Shown here: positions 51,331 through 60,768 of the stretch, in pieces
Position numbering within the stretch: position 1 is the stretch's first letter
Layout: each line of letters opens with the position of its first letter
Assembly: GCA_041665525.1 (NCBI GenBank)
Contig: JBAYIS010000008.1
Coordinates: forward strand, 65,439-129,438
Length of the DNA: 64,000 bases
Source: UBA8401 sp041665525
GTDB taxonomy: Bacteria; Bacteroidota; Ignavibacteria; UBA10030; UBA8401
Direction: 5' to 3'
Position numbers and translations under genes: made by a program
Notes under the pieces: generated by a model
The model's database searches: none
What the model was told of the DNA's origin: nothing
What the model saw: only the letters and a program-made list of their open reading frames with translations

Positions 51331-54300
51331 TTATTTTACATCCAATCCTTCCAATTCACCACTTGCGGTAACTGCTGCATGTCCGTTCGAACCATTCTTT
51401 CGGAAACGGTCGAAAAATTTTGAAGGACGGCTGAAGAATGCCGGTATCCGTTTTTTCCAGTCATCGACCTTCATATACACCACGGGAACAAGCAACAGTG
51501 TAAGAAACATGGAGCTGGTCAATCCGCCCACGAGCACCCAGGCAAGTCCTGTTTTCCATTCGCCTCCGGCAGACCGGGAGAGCGCAATCGGAAGCATTCC
51601 CATAATCATCGTCAATGTCGTCATCAGGATAGGGCGAAGACGTGACTGGCCCGCTTCCAACAGCGCTTCGTACGTTGAGAGACCATTATCAATTTTGGTT
51701 TGATTGGTGCGGTCCACAAGCAGGATCGCATTCTTCGCGACAAGTCCGATTAACATGATAAAACCGAGCATGGAAAAGATGCTTAACGCTTTTCCTGAGA
51801 TGGCCAGTGCGACAAACGCACCGATAATCGCCATAGGAATGGAAAAGAGGACGACGAACGGATAGACGTATGAATCATATAATGCCACCATAATCAGATA
51901 GACGAACAGGATACCGGCAAGCATCGCCAATCCCATACTGCCGAATCCTTCGGACTGGTTCTTCTCCTGTCCGAGATACACCAACGAAATTCCAGCCGGC
52001 AGAGAAGTTTTTGCGAGTTCCTTCCTGAAATCCTGAACAATTGTCCCTGTTGCCCTGTCAACGGCCTGTGAATTAACGTATAGGACGTTGATCCTGTCCT
52101 GACGTTGAAGTTTTGACGGGCCAGCGGAAGGGTAAATACTGGCGAATTGCTGTAATTGGATCTGTTGTCCGCGGTTATTCATGAATGAGATACTGCCCAG
52201 ATCTGCCGTGCTTGAGCGGTTAAATTCGTCCAGATGAATGTGAATTGTATATTCATTATTTCCCTCACGGAACTTGGAATCTTCATCACCAGCAAGCGCG
52301 ATGCGAAGCGTAGCACCGACTTCTGCCACAGAAATACCAAACTGTGCCATTTTTGCCCGGTCGATTTCCACCTGCATTTCCGGTTTTCCCGCTTCGGAGG
52401 AAAGCCGGACGTCTGCAGTTCCCTTCACTCGTTCCAACAGGTTTTTGACGGTATCGGCACCAGCCTGTACCGACGCCATTTCGGTTCCGGTTACGGCGAT
52501 CTGAATCGGCGCCTGGTCTGCTGCGCCAAAAATACCAATCGGACTGATATATACTTTTAACCCGGGGATCTCATGGATCTTCTCTTTAATATTTAGACCG
52601 ACCTGCGTGGTGCTGATTGTCCGTTCATTTTTCGGAACCAGGGCAACGTTAAATTGTACGACATTATTGCTCGATGTCCCGATGAAACCATCAGCAGAAA
52701 CTCCAACGGTGGTAAATACTTTTTTCACTTCCGGCATTTTGGAAAGGATTTGTTCCACCGTTAAAGATGCTTGATTGGTCTGTTCAATATTCGCGCCGGG
52801 GGGAAGTTCCACGGTAACGCTGAATTCTCCACGGTCTGTTTGAGCGAAAAATTCCACACCGATCAAACCCATCGCCGGAAGAACGAATGAACCGAAGAAC
52901 AGGGTAAGGGCAATAACGCCGACCCATTTTTTATGACCTAATGACCATTTCAACAACTGTAAATAATGCTCCTGAAAACGATGATACTGTTTTTCGAAGG
53001 CGAGCGCAAATTTTCCCAACAATGTTTTTTCCGTCAGCCGTTCCACCTTTGCAAACCGGGAGGCAAGCAGCGGCGTGATTGTGAATGACACGAACAGGCT
53101 CATCAGAGTCGAACCGACAATGACCAGAGCAAACTCGCGCATAATGTTGCCGACAAGTCCGCCGACCAGTGACAAGGGGAGGAACACCACAACGTCCACC
53201 AAGGTGATCGAGAGTGCTGCAAAACCGATTTCATTCCGTCCCCGTAGGGCCGACGCGCGTTGTTCTTCGCCTTTTTCCAGATGGTGATAGATGTTCTCAA
53301 GCACAACAATCGAATCATCCACCAAAATACCGATGACCAATGAAAGGCCGAGCAGTGTCATGAGATTCAGCGTAAACCCCATCGCATACATGAAAACGAA
53401 CGTGGAGACGATGGAAGACGGAATTGCGACCAACACGATCAGCGAATTGCGAAAACTGTGCAGGAACAACAACATAACGATGGCGACCATAATGACCGCC
53501 AGGAAAAGATCGAACTTTACCGCATTGGCCGCATCAATTGTAAACAACGAACTGTCCTGTGCAATGTCGAAATAGATTCCCTGTTCTTTGAATTCTTCTT
53601 GGAGTTTCTTCAATTCTTCGCGGACCAGCACACTGACATTCACTGCGTTCGCATCGGATTGTTTCAACAGTTGAATACCAATCGAGGTAATACCGTTCAC
53701 ACGGTTCAACTGCGTATAATCCTTAACTCCGTCCTGAATTTCGGCGACGTCGCCGAGCCGCACGTCGCCTCCCTGGCGGGAGCGGGCAACAACAAGTTCC
53801 CGGAGATCCTCAATGGAGGTGAATTTGCCGGCTACACGGACGATGAATTGACCGTCGGCGTCTTTGATTTTCCCTGTCGGGAAATCCAGATTGGCATTCT
53901 TGATCCCTTGCGTTACTTGCAAAATGGAAAGTCCATACGAACGCAGTTTATCCGCATCCAGGTTCACTTTAATTTCTCGTTCGTCCCCGCCGCTTAACAC
54001 CACCTGTGCCACGCCGGCGACTTTGGAGATGCGGGGTTGGATACGGTCCTTCATAAATTGAAAGAAATCTCTCGAATCCATCTGGCTTGTTACACCGATG
54101 CGGAGCACGGGTACTTCGTCAATAGCAATCTTAGAAAGCGTCGGTTGTTTTGCGCCGCTGGGAAGCGTGGCGACGATCGTGCCGACCTTTCGCGATGCGT
54201 CCTGAAGGACAATATCCGTCTTTGCCGACTGTTTGAATTCGACGATGATCAGGGACATTCCTTCGAACGATGTTGACCGGATCGCATCAATCTTATCGAT

Positions 54301-54519
54301 ACCGGAAATAGCATCTTCAATCGGTTTCGTGATATTGTTCTCTACTTCATAGGGAGATGCACCGGGATAAATTGTGCTGATGGTGATCACCGGGGGGGAG
54401 AATTTTGGAAGCAGTTCGTAATTCAACAGTGAATAACTGAACAGTCCCAATACGCCCATCACGGTGAAGATCACCACGATCAGTGAAGGGCGTTTAATGG
54501 ATAATTCTGTAATTGTCAT
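51331..54519 (-). CDS. RND efflux transporter, inner-membrane pump (HAE/AcrB-like)
   Basis: 1062 aa, the usual size. TM1 near residue 10-30 (LIVVIFTVMGVLGLFSYSLL), a first periplasmic pore/docking half, TM2-6 (~340-480), a cytoplasmic loop, TM7 (~535-555), a second periplasmic half, and TM8-12 (~860-1010). The TM4 motif GILVDDSIVVLENI with the paired Asp of proton-coupled RND pumps is present, which supports drug or lipid export over metal export. It works with the adaptor and TolC-like protein encoded upstream. AAGGA eight bases before the ATG. It is the last gene of the tetR-tolC-MFP-RND operon. Confidence 0.95.
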   Translation of the reverse strand: MTITELSIKRPSLIVVIFTVMGVLGLFSYSLLNYELLPKFSPPVITISTIYPGASPYEVENNITKPIEDAISGIDKIDAIRSTSFEGMSLIIVEFKQSAKTDIVLQDASRKVGTIVATLPSGAKQPTLSKIAIDEVPVLRIGVTSQMDSRDFFQFMKDRIQPRISKVAGVAQVVLSGGDEREIKVNLDADKLRSYGLSILQVTQGIKNANLDFPTGKIKDADGQFIVRVAGKFTSIEDLRELVVARSRQGGDVRLGDVAEIQDGVKDYTQLNRVNGITSIGIQLLKQSDANAVNVSVLVREELKKLQEEFKEQGIYFDIAQDSSLFTIDAANAVKFDLFLAVIMVAIVMLLFLHSFRNSLIVLVAIPSSIVSTFVFMYAMGFTLNLMTLLGLSLVIGILVDDSIVVLENIYHHLEKGEEQRASALRGRNEIGFAALSITLVDVVVFLPLSLVGGLVGNIMREFALVIVGSTLMSLFVSFTITPLLASRFAKVERLTEKTLLGKFALAFEKQYHRFQEHYLQLLKWSLGHKKWVGVIALTLFFGSFVLPAMGLIGVEFFAQTDRGEFSVTVELPPGANIEQTNQASLTVEQILSKMPEVKKVFTTVGVSADGFIGTSSNNVVQFNVALVPKNERTISTTQVGLNIKEKIHEIPGLKVYISPIGIFGAADQAPIQIAVTGTEMASVQAGADTVKNLLERVKGTADVRLSSEAGKPEMQVEIDRAKMAQFGISVAEVGATLRIALAGDEDSKFREGNNEYTIHIHLDEFNRSSTADLGSISFMNNRGQQIQLQQFASIYPSAGPSKLQRQDRINVLYVNSQAVDRATGTIVQDFRKELAKTSLPAGISLVYLGQEKNQSEGFGSMGLAMLAGILFVYLIMVALYDSYVYPFVVLFSIPMAIIGAFVALAISGKALSIFSMLGFIMLIGLVAKNAILLVDRTNQTKIDNGLSTYEALLEAGQSRLRPILMTTLTMIMGMLPIALSRSAGGEWKTGLAWVLVGGLTSSMFLTLLLVPVVYMKVDDWKKRIPAFFSRPSKFFDRFRKNGSNGHAAVTASGELEGLDVK

Positions 54520-54568
54520 TTTTTTTTCCTTGTTCGTTCATGCGGTTGTATATCGTCCGCACATATCG

Positions 54569-55648
54569 TTATTTATTTCGGACAACGACGGAGGCGTTAT
54601 CCTTCAAATTGTTCTGTCCGTTGACGATCACCACTTCACCTTCTTTAATGCCTGAGATGAGCTCGACATTTGTTCCGATTTCCCGTCCTACTTTTACCGC
54701 CCGCAACTGAGCAACATCATTCCGGACAATGTATACTTTTGCATTTTTCAAACTGCCGACCACTGCCTCGCGTGGAACGATGATATTATTATTGCCGCTC
54801 TTCAGTGTGAATTCCACCCGTCCGAACATACCGGCTTTTAAGGGATATTTTGCACTGTTGTCGATACGAACCTCAACAGGATAGGTATGTGCTTCGTCTC
54901 CTTTTGCGGAGATCGTAGAGATTCTGCCGTCGAATTCTGCATCCGGATATATATCCGTCGTGACGATGACATTATCACCGACCTTTAATTTGAACACATC
55001 CTTTTCGGCCACACTGATCTTTACTTTCAGTTTCGAAATATCAACAACGTTCGCGATGACGGTAGATTGCGGGGCACCTTGCACCATCGATCCGATATCG
55101 ACGTTCCGCGCGGTGATGATACCGGAGATCGGAGTCGTGATCTTAGTATCCTTTAATTGACGTTTTGCTACGATATATTGTGCTTCGGCATTTTGAAAAC
55201 TCCATCGCGCCTGCTCGATCTGAGATTCTGAGACGGAGTTATCTTTATACAGCGATTCGAACCGTTCGAGATCCTTTTTTGCTTTTTCAAATGTCATCGA
55301 GGCGGTCTTAAAATTCGCTTCTTTTAATTCAGCATCGACCTCAACCAGAACCGAACCGGCCTGTTTGAAATCACCCACCTGCGCATGCACTTTCACCACG
55401 CGGCCCTGCGTTTCGGATATGATTGTGACGTCGTTATTGGCGGCAATAGTTCCCGTAAGCGAAAAATTGTCCGTCACGGTTTGTTTGCTTGCGGTGACAA
55501 CAGAAACGGAATACGATGTAGCGATTCCGCCTGTCTTTGCAGAGGAGGATTGGGAAGAATTGTTTTCCGAAGACTGGTTGTTCATAATAAATCCGAGTGA
55601 AACACCCAGGACTACGATGGAGATTGATATGATTCGATATTTCGTCAT
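54569..55648 (-). CDS. RND efflux periplasmic adaptor (membrane fusion protein)
   Basis: 359 aa. An N-terminal membrane anchor (IISISIVVLGVSLGFIM) and a Ser/Asn/Gln-rich linker precede the lipoyl half-motif (VTIISETQGRVVKVHAQVGD). A long alpha-hairpin follows (residues ~115-165), then the second lipoyl half (ITTPISGIITARNVDIGSMV), a beta-barrel (KVGDNVIVTTDIYPDAEFDG) and the membrane-proximal domain. The order matches AcrA/MexA proteins that link the RND pump to TolC. It lies 49 bp upstream of the RND gene and 36 bp downstream of the tolC-like gene on the same strand. Confidence 0.94.
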   Translation of the reverse strand: MTKYRIISISIVVLGVSLGFIMNNQSSENNSSQSSSAKTGGIATSYSVSVVTASKQTVTDNFSLTGTIAANNDVTIISETQGRVVKVHAQVGDFKQAGSVLVEVDAELKEANFKTASMTFEKAKKDLERFESLYKDNSVSESQIEQARWSFQNAEAQYIVAKRQLKDTKITTPISGIITARNVDIGSMVQGAPQSTVIANVVDISKLKVKISVAEKDVFKLKVGDNVIVTTDIYPDAEFDGRISTISAKGDEAHTYPVEVRIDNSAKYPLKAGMFGRVEFTLKSGNNNIIVPREAVVGSLKNAKVYIVRNDVAQLRAVKVGREIGTNVELISGIKEGEVVIVNGQNNLKDNASVVVRNK

Positions 55649-55684
55649 TGTTCTTAACCCTTTAGTTGATGTTTGGAATTCGTA

Positions 55685-57034
55685 TTATTCACCGACCGAT
55701 TTTATCAGGCGGGCGGCTGCAAGTTCATAATCCACAAGCGATTGTGTGTAGTTTAGTTTCGCCGTTAACAAGGCCACTTCAGAATCGAGAAGATCCGAAT
55801 TGACGTTTAATCCTTTTTTGTATCGTTCATTGGTGACGCGGTAATTCTCTTCCGCCTGTTCAACTCCTTTTTGCGCCACTTCCGATCGTTCCCTGGCCTG
55901 ATTCAATGCCAGATAGCTTTGGGTGACCTCCAGCGTGATAACATCCTTTAATTGTGACAAACCCTGTTCTGCCTGCGACAATTGTGCTTCCGCTTGGGTG
56001 GATTGACTTCCAGAGGTGTTCCAGTTCCAGAGATCGTAAGAAAGAGAGATGCTCACATCCCACGTTCCTTTGAATTCATCCTTCGTCGGAAAGATTCGTT
56101 GATTGGGCCGGAGATAATTGTAATTGCCGACAAGATAGATCTGCGGATACCATCCCGAACGTGCCACGGTCAAGCCAGATTCACTAGCTTTCACGCGGGC
56201 ATTCATGCCGAGAATTTCCGGCCGATTTTCGACTGCTTTCTTCACCAATGCGTCAATCTCCTGGCTCGAAACAGAATTCGGCTGCAGCGCTGAGGCGATC
56301 TCGATTTCAGTAGAAAGTGGCAAGCCGAGCGTATTATTCAAAGCAATCATTGTAAGCAAAACGTTGTTTTTTGCATCGATCTGTCGGACAAGCGCATCGG
56401 AAAGCTGTACCTGCACCTTCAACAAATCATTATTAGTCAGAAGCCCCTGCTTCATCATATTTTCGGCATCCGATGCATGCGCTCTGATCTGGCCGACGTT
56501 CTCATCCACCACTTTTTTGAATTCGATGGCGCGATAGACATTCCAGTATGCATTTTTCACATTGTAAATAAGATCGGATCGATCTTTGCTGAAATCCTGC
56601 TTTGCCGCCTCGTGCGAAAATTCGGCGATATCTTCAGCGCCGGAAATTTTATTGCCGGTGAAGAGAGGCTGCTGCACTGTAAGTTTCACACCATAATTAT
56701 TGACGATATTGTCCCCGAGCGCCTGCTCAATCGACTGAAATTTGACAATATTGGTTATCGGATCATTAATACCATACGCGGGGAATTTCAATTTGAACGG
56801 ATCGACCTCGCTTAAGCGAGAGTAGTTCGCATTCAATTTCAGCGACGGGAGTCCGAGTGCATTTGTTTCGCTCGATTTTGCCTCTGCGGCGGTAACTTTA
56901 AACTGGGAAGACTTCAGCATCTTGCTGTTTTCCAGACCGGTCTGCACTGCCTGTTCGACCGTGAGCAATATTTTTTGTTGTGCTGTACTGAGGGAAATAA
57001 TCAATATGAGTGCTGCAAGGATTCTATTTTTCAT
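55685..57034 (-). CDS. TolC-family outer-membrane efflux protein
   Basis: 449 aa. A signal peptide (ILAALILIISLSTAQQ) is followed by two outer-membrane efflux (OEP) repeats. Each has long coiled-coil helices, for example LTVEQAVQTGLENSKMLKSS in repeat 1, and beta strands in the middle (YPQIYLVGNYNYLRPNQ). It forms a trimeric outer-membrane channel for the RND pump. The ATG shares one base with the stop of tetR (TAATG), indicating translational coupling. Confidence 0.94.
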   Translation of the reverse strand: MKNRILAALILIISLSTAQQKILLTVEQAVQTGLENSKMLKSSQFKVTAAEAKSSETNALGLPSLKLNANYSRLSEVDPFKLKFPAYGINDPITNIVKFQSIEQALGDNIVNNYGVKLTVQQPLFTGNKISGAEDIAEFSHEAAKQDFSKDRSDLIYNVKNAYWNVYRAIEFKKVVDENVGQIRAHASDAENMMKQGLLTNNDLLKVQVQLSDALVRQIDAKNNVLLTMIALNNTLGLPLSTEIEIASALQPNSVSSQEIDALVKKAVENRPEILGMNARVKASESGLTVARSGWYPQIYLVGNYNYLRPNQRIFPTKDEFKGTWDVSISLSYDLWNWNTSGSQSTQAEAQLSQAEQGLSQLKDVITLEVTQSYLALNQARERSEVAQKGVEQAEENYRVTNERYKKGLNVNSDLLDSEVALLTAKLNYTQSLVDYELAAARLIKSVGE

Positions 57035-57672
57035 TATAGGACAACCTCTTCTTTCGAGTGAACTGTGAGTTTTGTTCTGTATTTATTTCTTCCTTCATCC
57101 GTCATCATACCTTCGAAAAAGACTGTGACGGCTGCTTGATACGCCTGATCAATTGAGACCGGGAGATGCGACAACGTAACGGGATTAATGACAGTCTGCA
57201 TAGCGGCAGCGTACATTAAAACAAAAACCTGGACGTTTACATCTTTTCGGAAGATTCCAAGATCGACACCCTGTTTTACCATCTGCGCAAAATCATTCGT
57301 CACTTTCTCATTCCGGAAAGTATCGACTTCCTTCCATAGGTCCGGCATGGTTCGCTGAATATCCAGATAGAATTGTGGTTTCATTTTTTGCATTTCGGCT
57401 GACAGGTAATTGATTGTCGATTTAATACGGTCCAGGAATTCGATTGAATCATCCGTTCGGAAACATTCACATTGAGCATGGATGGAGCGAATCTTCTCCC
57501 GCGTGATCTCTTTCACCAGATCTTCTTTGCTTGGGAAAAATTTGTAGATCGTTTTTTTGCTCATGCCCATACTGTGCGCAAATTCTTCCATTGTTGTTTT
57601 ACTGAATCCGTTGACGAAAAAAGTCTCTCTCGCCGCTTCATAAATTCTGTTTTTTAATTCAATGTCAGACAC
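57034..57672 (-). CDS. TetR-family repressor of the efflux operon
   Basis: About 212 aa from a GTG start. The N-terminal TetR HTH is IYEAARETFFVNGFSKTTME then SMGMSKKTIYKFFPSKEDLV. The C-terminal ligand domain is helical. AAGGAG (57679-57684) six bases before GTG 57672 fixes the start; ATG codons further out (57726, 57951) have no ribosome site and would run through the operator DNA. The first gene of the efflux operon, it overlaps tolC by one base. The GGAAACC/GGTTTCC palindromes at 57696-57725 and 57789-57816 are its likely sites, giving autoregulated efflux; the ligand is unknown. Confidence 0.9.
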   Translation of the reverse strand: MSDIELKNRIYEAARETFFVNGFSKTTMEEFAHSMGMSKKTIYKFFPSKEDLVKEITREKIRSIHAQCECFRTDDSIEFLDRIKSTINYLSAEMQKMKPQFYLDIQRTMPDLWKEVDTFRNEKVTNDFAQMVKQGVDLGIFRKDVNVQVFVLMYAAAMQTVINPVTLSHLPVSIDQAYQAAVTVFFEGMMTDEGRNKYRTKLTVHSKEEVVL

Positions 57673-57695
57673 TGAAGTCTCCTTTGACTTGTTCC

Positions 57696-57725
57696 TGGAA
57701 ACCTGTAACGTTTTTATGGTTTCCA
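57696..57725. promoter_or_regulatory. TetR operator, proximal copy
   Basis: TGGAAACC (57696-57703) and GGTTTCCA (57718-57725) are perfect inverted half-sites with a 14-base spacer, 24 bp upstream of the GTG start of tetR. The same half-sites and spacer recur at 57789-57816. Confidence 0.75.
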
Positions 57726-57788
57726 TTGTTTCGTTAAAAAATGCAGATTTCCTGCATTGATTGACGAACGATTCGATAATATATTGTA

Positions 57789-57816
57789 GGAAACCGATAT
57801 GGTTTCTACGGTTTCC
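57789..57816. promoter_or_regulatory. TetR operator, distal copy
   Basis: GGAAACC (57789-57795) and GGTTTCC (57810-57816) with a 14-base spacer, matching the proximal copy 92 bp away. A third half-site GGTTTC (57801-57806) sits inside, forming GAAACC-N5-GGTTTC with the left arm. Confidence 0.75.
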
Positions 57817-58085
57817 AATATACGATAGTTTCATCCTTATTACAATAAAATGAAACAAAATTAAGAAATCGCAAAAATAGGCAATGGTATCAAAGAACTT
57901 CGGCGGTAATTTACATCGGAAATGAAAGAATGTTGCGGTGTTTTCGGTCAATGACAGAAAAATTCCGGTGAATCGGGGCTATTTGTATCTAATGATTTTT
58001 GAATGCGGTTTTTTAAGGTTCCATTACACCCAGTGAGCAGTGTAGATGGAACAGGGGATAATCCAGTATTCAGGAGAGATTATTA

Positions 58086-58415
58086 TCACCACTTTTTGAA
58101 TATGAAAAATGCAGCTGCGATAATGAAAATAAATCCGACAATATAATTCCATCGCAATTCTTCTTTTAGATAGAGAACGGAAAAAACGGAGAAAACGACA
58201 AGAGTGATGATCTCCTGAATGGTTTTCAATTCAGCAGCGTTGAACTCGCCATGTCCCATTCTGTTTGCCGGTACCATCAAACAATATTCGAAAAAAGCGA
58301 TCCCCCAGCTGGCAAGGACAACTTTCCATAATGTTACTTCTTTAAATTTTAAATGGCCGTACCAGGCGAATGTCATGAAAATATTTGACGCAGTTAAGAG
58401 CAGTGCTGTGCGCAT
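58086..58415 (-). CDS. DMT-family membrane protein (DUF486-like)
   Basis: 109 aa with four predicted membrane helices. It opens ALLLTASNIFMTFAWYGHLK, and later parts ASWGIAFFEYCLMVPANRMG and FSAVELKTIQEIITL-like (here FNAAELKTIQEIITLVVF) fit the small DUF486 family related to drug/metabolite transporters. It may work as a dimer; the substrate is unknown. It is divergent from the NtrC-type regulator gene and not part of the efflux operon. Confidence 0.85.
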   Translation of the reverse strand: MRTALLLTASNIFMTFAWYGHLKFKEVTLWKVVLASWGIAFFEYCLMVPANRMGHGEFNAAELKTIQEIITLVVFSVFSVLYLKEELRWNYIVGFIFIIAAAFFIFKKW

Positions 58416-58532
58416 GGATGATAATGTGTTGTGGTTAATAGTTGTTTGTTCTATAAAGTACTAAATTATCACACGAGACTCAAAATAGACTTTGTGGGTG
58501 AGTGCATAATAAGTTATATTTTACCGGAGATT

Positions 58533-59909
58533 ATGGCGAAAAGTAAAAATACCGCGCGGATACTGGTTGCAGACGACGAGAGTGATTTCAGGAAAATGCT
58601 TGATTCATCACTTGTTGCCGAGGGATATTCCGTTATAACGGCGGAAGACGGCACTGTTGCGATCAACAAATTGCAGGAACAAGTCTTTGACATTGTTTTA
58701 CTGGACGTACGGATGCCGAGAGTGGATGGGATCGAAGTTCTGACGTTTATCAAACAGAACTATATCGATACGCAGGTGATCATGCTTACCGGAGTGAACG
58801 ATGTGCGGATAGCCGTGGAGTGTATGCGTTTGGGCGCGTTTCATTTCCTGACGAAGCCATATGAGTTCGACGAGCTTCTTTCCATGGTATCCCTGGCGCT
58901 GGAGAAACGGTCGTTGCTGATCGAAAATAAAGTGATGCGTTCCGAGATCTCCCGGCTTGCACAATCATCCAAACTGGTGGGAAAGAGCAAGGAATTTCTG
59001 AAGGTGATGGACATGGCGGCACGAGTGGCGCCGAGTGATTCTACGGTACTGCTGGAAGGAGCCAGCGGAACGGGAAAGGAATTGTTTGCAACATTCCTGC
59101 ATAAACAATCTCCTCGTGCCGAGAAACCGTTTGTTGCATTGAACTGCGCCTCAATTCCCGATACGCTTATTGAAAGTGAATTGTTCGGACATGAGAAAGG
59201 GGCATTTACCGACGCTCAGTCCATGCGGCAGGGACTTGTAGAGATCGCCAATGGCGGCACACTGTTTCTGGACGAGATCGGCGAAGTAAACCAATTGTTC
59301 CAACCAAAACTGCTCCGTTTTATACAGACCGGTGAATTCCGGCGCGTGGGGGGAAACAAATCGCTCCGTTCCGATGTGCGAATCATTTCTGCCACCAATA
59401 AGCATCTAGCGGACGAAGTGAAAGCGGGAAGATTCCGTGAAGATTTATGGTACCGACTGAATGTTATTGCCATTACGCTTCCATCGTTACAGCAGCGAAA
59501 AGAGGATATTTTGTTACTCTCTCAGAATATTCTGGAGAGAAAAAGTCTTCCGCGGGAGAAGAAGCAGCTTCATCCTGAGGCAGCGGAAGCATTGCTCAAT
59601 TATTCCTGGCCGGGAAATGTACGGGAATTGGAGAATGTGCTGGAACGAGCCATAGTTCTGTCGCCGGACGAGTTCATCCGGCGCAGAGACCTTGCATTAC
59701 CGGAGCAATTTTTTATTGAGCAGTCATCAGCGGGAGTAAAATCGAGTATTGTTGGTTCAGCAATTTCAATGGCAGAATTGGAGAAGGAACATATTGCAGG
59801 AGTACTGACAAATACGAAGTGGAATAAGAACCTCGCTTCAAAGATCCTGGGAATCTCCTTAAAAACACTGTATACGAAAATTCAGCAATATAATCTGGAA
59901 GGAAAGTGA
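58533..59909 (+). CDS. NtrC-family sigma54-dependent response regulator
   Basis: About 458 aa. REC (~1-125): ILVADDESDF, phospho-Asp in IVLLDVRMP, Lys in FLTKPY. AAA+ domain (~140-375): Walker A LEGASGTGKELFA, ELFGHEKGAFTDA, Walker B GGTLFLDEIG, arginine finger region RFREDLWYRLN. C-terminal Fis-type HTH: LASKILGISLKTLYTKIQQY. The sigma54-contact loop reads GAFTDA, not GAFTGA. ATG 58533 is chosen (GGAG four bases before, receiver begins here), although the frame opens at 58431. There is no adjacent kinase. The 3' end forms part of a hairpin terminator. Confidence 0.92.
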   Translation: MAKSKNTARILVADDESDFRKMLDSSLVAEGYSVITAEDGTVAINKLQEQVFDIVLLDVRMPRVDGIEVLTFIKQNYIDTQVIMLTGVNDVRIAVECMRLGAFHFLTKPYEFDELLSMVSLALEKRSLLIENKVMRSEISRLAQSSKLVGKSKEFLKVMDMAARVAPSDSTVLLEGASGTGKELFATFLHKQSPRAEKPFVALNCASIPDTLIESELFGHEKGAFTDAQSMRQGLVEIANGGTLFLDEIGEVNQLFQPKLLRFIQTGEFRRVGGNKSLRSDVRIISATNKHLADEVKAGRFREDLWYRLNVIAITLPSLQQRKEDILLLSQNILERKSLPREKKQLHPEAAEALLNYSWPGNVRELENVLERAIVLSPDEFIRRRDLALPEQFFIEQSSAGVKSSIVGSAISMAELEKEHIAGVLTNTKWNKNLASKILGISLKTLYTKIQQYNLEGK

Positions 59910-59928
59910 TTAAACAGTCACTTTCCTT
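59899..59928. terminator. hairpin terminator between ntrC-type gene and dapD
   Basis: AAGGAAAGTGA (59899-59909) pairs with TCACTTTCCTT (59918-59928), a perfect 11-bp stem with an 8-nt loop. The stop codon of the regulator is in the left arm; dapD ends at 59938 on the other strand, so both genes may use it. Confidence 0.75.
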
Positions 59929-59937
59929 TCCACATCC

Positions 59938-60768
59938 TTACCGTAAACTCTCTTCCAACGCTGTTTTTGCATCAGTCTTCTCATCGCGATATTTCACGAT
60001 CATCGGCGTATAAAGACTCAATCCGAGTTTCTTTGCATAAGGGGTATCGATGGCACGGCTGCCCGCGACGACCACAGCATTCTCAGGGATCACAATCGAA
60101 CCGTGTTGATTTTTCCGGATAATTGTTTCATTGACGAGGTCATAGACAGGAGTAGAGCTGTTCAGAATGACTCCTGTGCCAATTACTGCTCTTCGCTTGA
60201 TTAATGCTCCTTCATAGATCCCGCAATTTCCGCCGATCATCACATCGTCCTCCACAATCACCGGCAGTGAGCCGATCGGTTCCAGCACCCCGCCGATCTG
60301 GGAAGCGGCACTGAGATGCACCCGCTCGCCGATGAAGGCACACGAACCGACCAGCGCGTGAGAATCAATCATCGTATTGCCGGAGACATAAGCGCCGACG
60401 TTGACATATGCCGGGGGCATAATGATCACGGACGGAGCGATGTACGCACCTTTCCGTACGGCAGAACCGCCGGGGACAACACGGATATTGTTTTTCGTTG
60501 AAAGCTTCTTCAGCGGATAAGTATCTTTGTCAAAATAGGAAAACGGAGTGGAGCCGGGAATGGACCTCAACTTCCCCAGTCGGAACCCGAGGAGAATTCC
60601 TTGCTTCACCCATGCATTGACGATCCATTCACCATTCTTCTTTTCAACCGTGCGGACGATCCCCCGGTCCAACAGATCGATGAAAGTTGAAAACACTTTG
60701 GCAGCACGTTTTGACTGTTGCTGAAATTCTTGTTCCACAGATTGCTGTAATATTATTACATCCATCAT
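59938..60768 (-). CDS. dapD: DapD, tetrahydrodipicolinate N-succinyltransferase
   Basis: 276 aa, usual length. The helical N-terminal domain (KRAAKVFSTFIDLLDRGIVR) is followed by GKLRSIPGSTPFSYFDK and a left-handed beta-helix of hexapeptide repeats (AYIAPSVIIMPPAYVNVGAY). Substrate-binding segments include MIDSHALVGSCAFIGE, HLSAASQIGGVLEP and VEDDVMIGGNCGIYEG. It transfers succinyl from succinyl-CoA to tetrahydrodipicolinate in lysine and diaminopimelate synthesis. Its start overlaps the dapA stop (ATGA). Last gene of the dapB-dapA-dapD operon. Confidence 0.95.
   Translation of the reverse strand: MMDVIILQQSVEQEFQQQSKRAAKVFSTFIDLLDRGIVRTVEKKNGEWIVNAWVKQGILLGFRLGKLRSIPGSTPFSYFDKDTYPLKKLSTKNNIRVVPGGSAVRKGAYIAPSVIIMPPAYVNVGAYVSGNTMIDSHALVGSCAFIGERVHLSAASQIGGVLEPIGSLPVIVEDDVMIGGNCGIYEGALIKRRAVIGTGVILNSSTPVYDLVNETIIRKNQHGSIVIPENAVVVAGSRAIDTPYAKKLGLSLYTPMIVKYRDEKTDAKTALEESLR

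Larger units (their letters stand above)
57673..58085. other. 413-bp regulatory intergenic region upstream of tetR
   Basis: It holds the tetR ribosome site (57679-57684), two GGAAACC-N14-GGTTTCC operators and, between them, a 7-bp inverted repeat AATGCAG-ATTTC-CTGCATT (57740-57758). No convincing -35/-10 pair was identified. Beyond 57820 up to the DMT-family gene I see nothing further. Confidence 0.6.

Noticed and set aside
57673..57951. N-terminal extension of TetR to ATG 57726 or 57951
   Set aside because: No ribosome site, and it would place two operator palindromes in coding sequence; the GTG at 57672 has AAGGAG six bases before it.
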